In this document: positions 59,482 through 64,000 of the stretch, one piece after another
Layout of the letters: every line of letters starts with the position of its first letter
Position numbering within the stretch: position 1 is the first letter of the stretch
Source of the DNA: an uncultured Eubacteriales bacterium
GTDB taxonomy: Bacteria; Bacillota; Clostridia; Oscillospirales; Oscillospiraceae
Assembly (NCBI GenBank): GCA_958402445.1
Contig: CATXTO010000008.1
Coordinates: forward strand, 19,667-83,666
DNA length: 64,000 bases
Direction: 5' to 3'
Notes under the pieces: generated by a model
Database searches by the model: none
The model's input: only the letters and a program-made list of their open reading frames with translations
Told to the model about the DNA's origin: nothing
Position numbers and translations under genes: made by a program

Positions 59482-60186
59482 ATGAATGTAGAAAAGGGGC
59501 ACAGCATGGGGTATTTTGACGAGGCTCCCCTCGGAGCGGTCAGCAAGGCGGAGTTTGCCTATCGAACGCTGCGGGATAATATTTTGAACAATACATACCC
59601 GCCCGGGACCGTGCTATACATCCGGGAGCTCAGCACACAGCTGGACGTCAGCCGCACCCCAGTGAAAGAGGCCATCAACCGTTTGGCCTACGAGGGGTAC
59701 GTGGACCTGTTTCCAGAGCGGTATGCCGTGGTCTCCCGCATCAGCTACGCCGATGTGGTGGAGCTCTTGGAGCTGCGGGAATGTCTGGAAAGCGCGGCCT
59801 CTTATTATGCCGCCCTGCGCCGGACCGACGAGGATATCGCACAGATGCAGCGAGTCAGCGCGGAGCACCGGCAGGTTCCCTTCGAGCAAACCGCCCAACT
59901 GACCGGGTTGGACAAGGAGTTTCACATGGCCATCGCCCGCGCCTCCTACAACCGGCAGCTCATTCAAACTCTGCAAAACGTATTTGTCAAACTGGCCCGG
60001 GTGACGCTGCCCATCTCCAAGCAGCCAAATCGCTTTCAGGACTCCTTGGTCCAGCACGATTCCGTCTTCGCCGCCATTGTGGACGGCAACGCGGACGCTG
60101 CAAAACGGCAGATGTCCATCCATGTGCGGGACATCCTCACCTCGGTAAAGGTCTATCAATATCAAAACATCCATCTGTTCAAATAG
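59482..60186 (+). CDS. GntR-family regulator, FadR/FCD subfamily
   Basis: A 234-residue regulator. The N-terminal winged HTH (AYRTLRDNILNNTYPPGTVLYIRELSTQLDVSRTPVKEAINRLAYEGYV, about 20-75) is followed by an all-helical FCD effector domain (LLELRECLESAASYYAALR; LDKEFHMAIARASYNRQLIQTLQNVF; DSVFAAIVDGNADAAKRQMSIHV), whose His residues usually bind metal and a carboxylic acid ligand. FCD regulators commonly sense sugar acids or other organic acids. It likely binds the TGGCATGCCA sites in the divergent promoter. The start ATG 59482 has GGGAGGTGAGGG upstream. Confidence 0.9.
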   Translation: MNVEKGHSMGYFDEAPLGAVSKAEFAYRTLRDNILNNTYPPGTVLYIRELSTQLDVSRTPVKEAINRLAYEGYVDLFPERYAVVSRISYADVVELLELRECLESAASYYAALRRTDEDIAQMQRVSAEHRQVPFEQTAQLTGLDKEFHMAIARASYNRQLIQTLQNVFVKLARVTLPISKQPNRFQDSLVQHDSVFAAIVDGNADAAKRQMSIHVRDILTSVKVYQYQNIHLFK

Positions 60187-60223
60187 AGAAAGGGACCGCA
60201 GATGTGGTCCCTTTCTCTATTTA
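60183..60223 (+). terminator. Terminator of the GntR gene
   Basis: A 15-bp perfect stem (ATAGAGAAAGGGACC / GGTCCCTTTCTCTAT, loop GCAGATGT) followed by TTT. The stop codon lies in the left arm. Confidence 0.85.
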
Positions 60224-60369
60224 AAGCTCTTTTTTACGGGCTTCGTTTCTAAGCTTTTAATCATTTTAAACACTTAGGGATTGCATGCAAAAGAGAAACC
60301 TGTCGGTTCCCTTTCCCCCCCTTTTCTTTCCTCCAATCCCTTCGGTCAAATCAGCTTTTTATGAAGAAA

Positions 60370-60682
60370 CCCTGTAGGGGAACGACATTCGCCCGCGGAA
60401 CGGCCAAATGTCGTTCCCCACAGCCCGCCTTCGTAAGGCCGCGCCTCGCCACGCCCGCGGGTGGCCACAGGCCGCCCCTACACCGCATCATTGATTCTCA
60501 TCCTGTAGGGGCGAGCTGCGCTCGCCCGCCGTCGACGTACGCACGTCCTGGGGATCGCGCAGTCTTAACCCCGCTAGGCTTTTCCCTGCAGGCGACCAAA
60601 GGTCGCCCCTACAAGAGCCCGACGGGAAAAATGTAGGGGCGAGCTGCGCTCGCCCGCGGAATGACCGCAGGTCACTCCCCAG
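60370..60682. repeat. Array of at least five palindromic GTAGGGGCG-type repeats
   Basis: Successive units include GTAGGGGAACGACATT paired with AATGTCGTTCCCC (60375-60420), CGGGTGGCCACAGGCCGCCC (about 60459-60478), GGGGCGAGCTGCGCTCGCCC (about 60508-60527), GGCGACCAAAGGTCGCC (about 60591-60607) and a second GGGGCGAGCTGCGCTCGCCC (about 60636-60655). They occur in both orientations. The stretch 60224-60369 before them shows no gene. Confidence 0.85.
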
Positions 60683-60686
60683 ACTT

Positions 60687-61013
60687 CTACTTTGCAACAC
60701 TTTCTTCAAACCGCATCAAAAACGAGGCGGCCTGACCCCGGTTGGCGTTGTTTTGCGGGGCAAGGACGGTGATGTCATTGATAACGGTACCGTTGACCAC
60801 ATTCTCGGCCACAGCCCAGGGCATGGCCTCTTTGGCAACGCTCGACACGCTGCCCCTGTCTGGAAATGCGGACAGGTTGGCGCGCCTGCTGGTGTTATAG
60901 CCGCGGTACGCCGCATAGCGGAATAAAAATGTCACTGCCTGTTCCCGCGTGACGTTCCCGTCGGGGTTAAATCTTCCATTCCCAACCCCGGAGACGATAT
61001 TGTGCTTCGACGC
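60687..61013 (-). pseudogene. Severed C-terminal SLH segment of the peptidase-like protein
   Basis: The same frame continues after the TGA at 61014-61016: ASKHNIVSGVGNGRFNPDG completes the second SLH repeat and VTREQAVTFLFRYAAYRG to FEESVAK supplies the third. Relatives have Trp at the interrupted position (as in ...VIWASKHNIVSG), so a TGG-to-TGA change explains it. It is expressed only if the stop is read through. Confidence 0.75.
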
Positions 61014-62402
61014 TCAGATTACGCTGTTTGCATACCATGCGCTTTTCGGCACGTCGGAGAAGGTATTGGTGTAGGTTACGGACGGGCTGCCCGCCATCCG
61101 ATATAACGTGGAAACCAGCATGGCCCGGGACATGGCGTGGCCCGGGGCGAAGGTCGTGGAGGTGGTTCCGTTCATAAGCCCGCGATTCACAACGTATAAA
61201 ATGCCGGGGTAGGCCCAATGGGTAAAGATTGGGATATCGTTGAAACTGGCAAGCGGATTGTGAAAGGAAAAGTAGTATCCATATGTGGCAATGCTTTCAT
61301 CAATCCATGCTTCCTTCTGGCGGTATCTCGTGCCGGAGATTCGTTCATTATCCTCCGTACTATACCAGCCCGTATGGACCAATAATTGGGGCCCGTCGGA
61401 TGTGTCCCGATACCCATAGACGCACATGGTGTGCCAATTGTATTCACCGCCCCAAAATGTTGTGGTAATCAGGACGGGTTTGTCGTTTTGAATGTTATTT
61501 TTAATGGTAGATGCTTTGGGCAAGGGCGTACTTTCAATACCAAATTTAAAGTTATACTTAGATGGGATCATATTGCTATTATACATTTTCACAGCCAATA
61601 CGACAAACGCATTGAAACTTCCAGGCCCCATGCCGCAGCTATCTGCGATATACCTATGAAATTTATTTGCTCTGGGATAGGCACTAGATATTGGATTTTT
61701 TTCACTAATCAGCCCTTTATTTAATCCCTCAGGGATTAAATAATCGGGAATAATTGCCATGTTGTGTTCGAAAGCTATGTAATTTAGCGCAATGCCTGTG
61801 GCCACGGCGGAGCAGGTGTTGTCGGTATTATTCCCAAAGGCCCTCCTTCTAATATAGTCGTCGTTATCGGCGACCCTGATTGTGCCGCTTATACTGGTGG
61901 GGCTGGCTGCAGCGCGAGGTTCCTGTTGCCCTGCGGCCTCGCCATTGGTGTCCAATCTCGGCACAAAGCTGCTGTAGGTTTCTCTTATGATATCGTAGTA
62001 TTCTCCCGGAGCTTCAGCTTGGGTGGATTCCTCTCCTGACGACTGAACAAAGTAGCAGATCGCGCCGCCATAATACTTCTTACTTGTCATGTAGTTTTCA
62101 TACGGGTTTCCCTCTCCGCATTCTTGGAACTGATAGGAGTCCCTTTCCAGAATCAGATATCCTTCCTTTGTTGTGCCCAGCAGGTACGTGGGGCAATCGT
62201 CTGCGTCATAGAGAACGTCAGCCGTGAACTCTTCGTCTCCGTATCCGTATGCGTTCAGCTTTTCCTGCAACACCAAAAGTTCCCCATTTGTCAAAGTTTC
62301 TCCGTCTTCGTTACCGCCATCCTCAGAAGCGGCGCTGGCTGTAAATGCAAAAAGGGGCAATAGGAACGACAGCATGCAGAATAATGCCAAAATTCTCTTC
62401 AT
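61014..62402 (-). CDS. Secreted cysteine-peptidase-like protein with truncated SLH region
   Basis: A 462-residue exported protein. It has a signal peptide MKRILALFCMLSFLLPLFAF ending near ASA, then an acidic linker and a pro-region-like part. A papain/C39-like domain follows (about 180-390): NNTDNTCSAVATGIALNYIAF offers the Cys, and EYNWHTMCVYGYRD with LLVHTGWYS the His/Asn region. One and a half SLH repeats (FNDIPIFTHWAYPGILYVVNRGLMNG..., FSDVPKSAWYANSVI) end at an in-frame TGA. Without the last repeats, anchoring to the wall may be weak. Peptidase activity is inferred from motif spacing only. Confidence 0.75.
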   Translation of the reverse strand: MKRILALFCMLSFLLPLFAFTASAASEDGGNEDGETLTNGELLVLQEKLNAYGYGDEEFTADVLYDADDCPTYLLGTTKEGYLILERDSYQFQECGEGNPYENYMTSKKYYGGAICYFVQSSGEESTQAEAPGEYYDIIRETYSSFVPRLDTNGEAAGQQEPRAAASPTSISGTIRVADNDDYIRRRAFGNNTDNTCSAVATGIALNYIAFEHNMAIIPDYLIPEGLNKGLISEKNPISSAYPRANKFHRYIADSCGMGPGSFNAFVVLAVKMYNSNMIPSKYNFKFGIESTPLPKASTIKNNIQNDKPVLITTTFWGGEYNWHTMCVYGYRDTSDGPQLLVHTGWYSTEDNERISGTRYRQKEAWIDESIATYGYYFSFHNPLASFNDIPIFTHWAYPGILYVVNRGLMNGTTSTTFAPGHAMSRAMLVSTLYRMAGSPSVTYTNTFSDVPKSAWYANSVI

Positions 62403-62411
62403 ATTTGCCTC

Positions 62412-62984
62412 CTATTCTTTGTCTAAATAAGAATCTATCACCTGCTGAGTAAGTTCTAATAACTGAATTTTTATTGTGTAATTTAAGGATGCGACATCTT
62501 CTTGTGCTAACGTGCCTTTGTCATAATATGCACCAAAATAATAGTAGTAATTATCTAGAGTAAATTGAAATGAAATCTTATTAAAAATTTCATCCAACTC
62601 ATAAAGCAGAGGTACGCCGCGGTAACTTGTGTCCGCTGCGGAGAAATCTATTTCTCCTTTGTCGCACTGCATACCATAATTCACTTCAACGCCATGGCTG
62701 AGCAAGCTCCCGCCAACCGCATACCCGTTGGGGTGGGCATAAATGGTCCGTCCATCCAAAATCAGATAATATTCCTCATTGGTTGTAAACGGAAGCTCTA
62801 ATTGGTTTGCCGTATACATATCCGGGTAATCCTCCAAGGCTCGTTGGAGCTTCTCGTAAGTGCCCACGTACTTTCGAAACACCGGATAAAACGGGAGTGT
62901 GGTCACGAGGGCGTAGACCAGCCACAAAAACAGGACCACGACAACGCCGAGAACCACCCATTTGATGCGAATTCGCTTTTTCAT
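62412..62984 (-). CDS. Small membrane-anchored protein of unknown function
   Basis: A 190-residue protein with a basic N-terminus and a single membrane helix (MKKRIRIKWVVLGVVVVLFLWLVYALVTT), then a hydrophilic outer domain rich in Tyr (YYLILDGRTIYAHPNGYAVGG, FTLDNYYYYFGAYYD). The start at 62984 has GAGGGGG upstream; the open frame continues 91 residues further upstream but runs into the repeat array. It lies nine bases upstream of the SLH peptidase-like gene on the same strand, so they form an operon. No known family recognised. Confidence 0.7.
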   Translation of the reverse strand: MKKRIRIKWVVLGVVVVLFLWLVYALVTTLPFYPVFRKYVGTYEKLQRALEDYPDMYTANQLELPFTTNEEYYLILDGRTIYAHPNGYAVGGSLLSHGVEVNYGMQCDKGEIDFSAADTSYRGVPLLYELDEIFNKISFQFTLDNYYYYFGAYYDKGTLAQEDVASLNYTIKIQLLELTQQVIDSYLDKE

Positions 62985-63202
62985 AAAATTCCCCCTCGCT
63001 TGCTGTAATATGTCGTCGAACGGATTTGTACCACACTTTTCGGGATTAGGAAAACCATTTATACTTTCTATTCTATCGCGGATGTTTACAACTTGCAACA
63101 TTTTATAAGAATTATTATGAAACAATAGCGAAATAGCAAAGCGCAGTTCAGCGGTCAAACTTACAGACCTCACCATCACAGGGCCCTTATCAATGATGTG
63201 TT

Positions 63203-63552
63203 GTAGGGGCAGCCTCTGGCCGCCCGCGGGCCAGCGCAGCTCGCCCCTACCGGACATCTATCGACGCATCTTGCTGTAGGGGCGACCTGTGGTCGCCCGC
63301 TGGAAAACTCCTCGGACCTGCTGGGTTGGTGGGCGTGCAAAGCACGCCCCTACAGGCGTTCGGCCCGGAGTCGGTGGAGGCTGGAATGACCTGCGGCCGA
63401 TCTGCGGGCGAGCACAGCTCGCCCCTACAAGATTCTTTCAAAGATGCTTCCTTAGGGGCGGCCTTCGGCCACCCGCGGGCGAGCACAGCTCGCCCCTACA
63501 GGATTCTTTCAAAGATGCTTCCTTAGGGGCGACCTCTGGCCGCCCCTACAGG
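63203..63552. repeat. Dense array of palindromic GTAGGGGCG repeats including a 71-bp tandem duplication
   Basis: At least seven hairpin units in alternating orientation, for example GGGGCGACCTGTGGTCGCCC (about 63279-63298), GGGCGTGCAAAGCACGCCCC (about 63331-63350) and GCGAGCACAGCTCGC. A segment of about 61 bp (63404-63464) recurs 71 bases later (63475-63535) with two substitutions; it contains GATTCTTTCAAAGATGC between two units. No gene lies in 62985-63700. Confidence 0.85.
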
Positions 63553-63703
63553 CCCACCACAGATCAGAAAACCGTCCGCTGCCATAGCAGTCTGTTTTGA
63601 CCATCCATGCAAAAGAGAAATTTGTGCAGCACAATGCGCCGGCTCCGCAGCAGCGGGAGCTTCTTTCTCCGAAGCATCCGATCAGCTCTTTCTGAAATAA
63701 GCT

Positions 63704-63740
63704 AAAATACCCAGGGCGCAAATGCGCGCCTGGGTATTTT
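63704..63740. terminator. Bidirectional terminator-like hairpin
   Basis: AAAATACCCAGG / CCTGGGTATTTT with an inner GCGCA / TGCGC and A/T runs on both sides. No gene reading into it is visible in the window; it may belong to one that was lost or lies beyond the edge. Confidence 0.6.
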
Positions 63741-64000
63741 AAATATGATAGGAAACGAAGCAGCCGCGAATGTCACGATGCAAACGTCCTTCACGTCCAT
63801 CTGCGAAAAACGCTATCCTCATAACCGTTTTCAGTTTTTGTTTTTCTTGCTTTTGGCATATATCAAATGTGAGTTTCATTCGCAGTTTTTCCTTATTTTT
63901 CAAGGCTTTTCAGGTGCTATGCATGTAAAAAAAGACCCTTGGCGGATTGAACAGCCCCAGGTTGTACGGACAGCACCAAAAAGGCCCCCGGTAGGAAAAA
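63741..64000. other. Unassigned window end
   Basis: AT-rich sequence with short hairpins and no reading frame with a ribosome site. It may be the upstream or downstream region of a gene beyond the window. Confidence 0.4.

Overview
The window looks like chromosomal DNA of an anaerobic, GC-rich Bacillota of the Clostridia, most like an Oscillospiraceae gut bacterium. This rests on strong AGGAGG-type ribosome sites, S-layer homology (SLH) proteins, a SipL-like sporulation protein, a SAM-I riboswitch on metK, an ATP synthase with a Na+-type subunit c, and ribose-type sugar ABC transport. No rRNA, tRNA, CRISPR array, prophage or intact insertion sequence was recognised. The genus assignment is an inference.

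Layout. 1-9 kb: the end of a copper P-type ATPase with a fused CopZ-like domain, an alpha/beta hydrolase, an SLH-anchored lysozyme, truA with an overlapping small ORF, an ArsC-like protein, an AGCS alanine/glycine symporter and gltX. 9-16.6 kb: a WYL regulator, endonuclease IV, an FHA-FtsW/RodA plus transpeptidase pair, a GtrA-like protein, a 50-residue membrane protein and a SipL-like protein. 17-21.4 kb: ssnA-ygfK, a pair linked to anaerobic purine catabolism, behind a leader that ends in a terminator-like hairpin. 21.8-29 kb: a complete F-type ATP synthase operon (atpZ/I-B-E-F-H-A-G-D-C) whose subunit c carries two carboxylates, suggesting Na+ coupling, followed by a decayed membrane-protein gene. 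30-37 kb: asnS, an orphan dhaL, a small-protein/lipoprotein operon, a divergent pair of HTH regulators with mirror-image operators, a candidate structured RNA, metK with its SAM riboswitch, and an inactive-looking rhomboid with a zinc ribbon. 37-43.4 kb: U32 peptidase, mltG, DJ-1, tmk, a WecG/TagA glycosyltransferase and a cysteine-rich Clostridia protein.

43.6-60.2 kb is the most distinctive region. It is a large sugar or sugar-acid catabolic locus: a LacI regulator, two ketose 3-epimerase-like proteins, two creatininase-family hydrolases, a UxaE-type tagaturonate epimerase, an RbsABC-like importer, a beta-hydroxyacid dehydrogenase, three zinc alcohol dehydrogenases (two of them tandem duplicates) and a GntR/FCD regulator. 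Creatininase/epimerase/regulator modules sit at both ends in opposite orientation. Palindromic operators (TGGCATGCCA in the central divergent promoter, AAAACGTTTT at the uxaE promoter) tie the genes together. The probable logic is import of an unphosphorylated sugar or sugar acid, redox at ring carbons by the dehydrogenases, C-3/C-4 epimerisation, and an unassigned creatininase-type hydrolytic step. The substrate is unknown and no kinase, dehydratase or aldolase is present. This is the best candidate here for an undescribed pathway.

60.2-64 kb holds an SLH cysteine-peptidase-like gene broken by an in-frame TGA at a likely Trp codon, a small membrane-anchored protein, and dense arrays of a palindromic intergenic repeat (GTAGGGGCG...CGCCC). 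The same repeat occurs at 8.9, 16.7, 43.5 and 60.4 kb.
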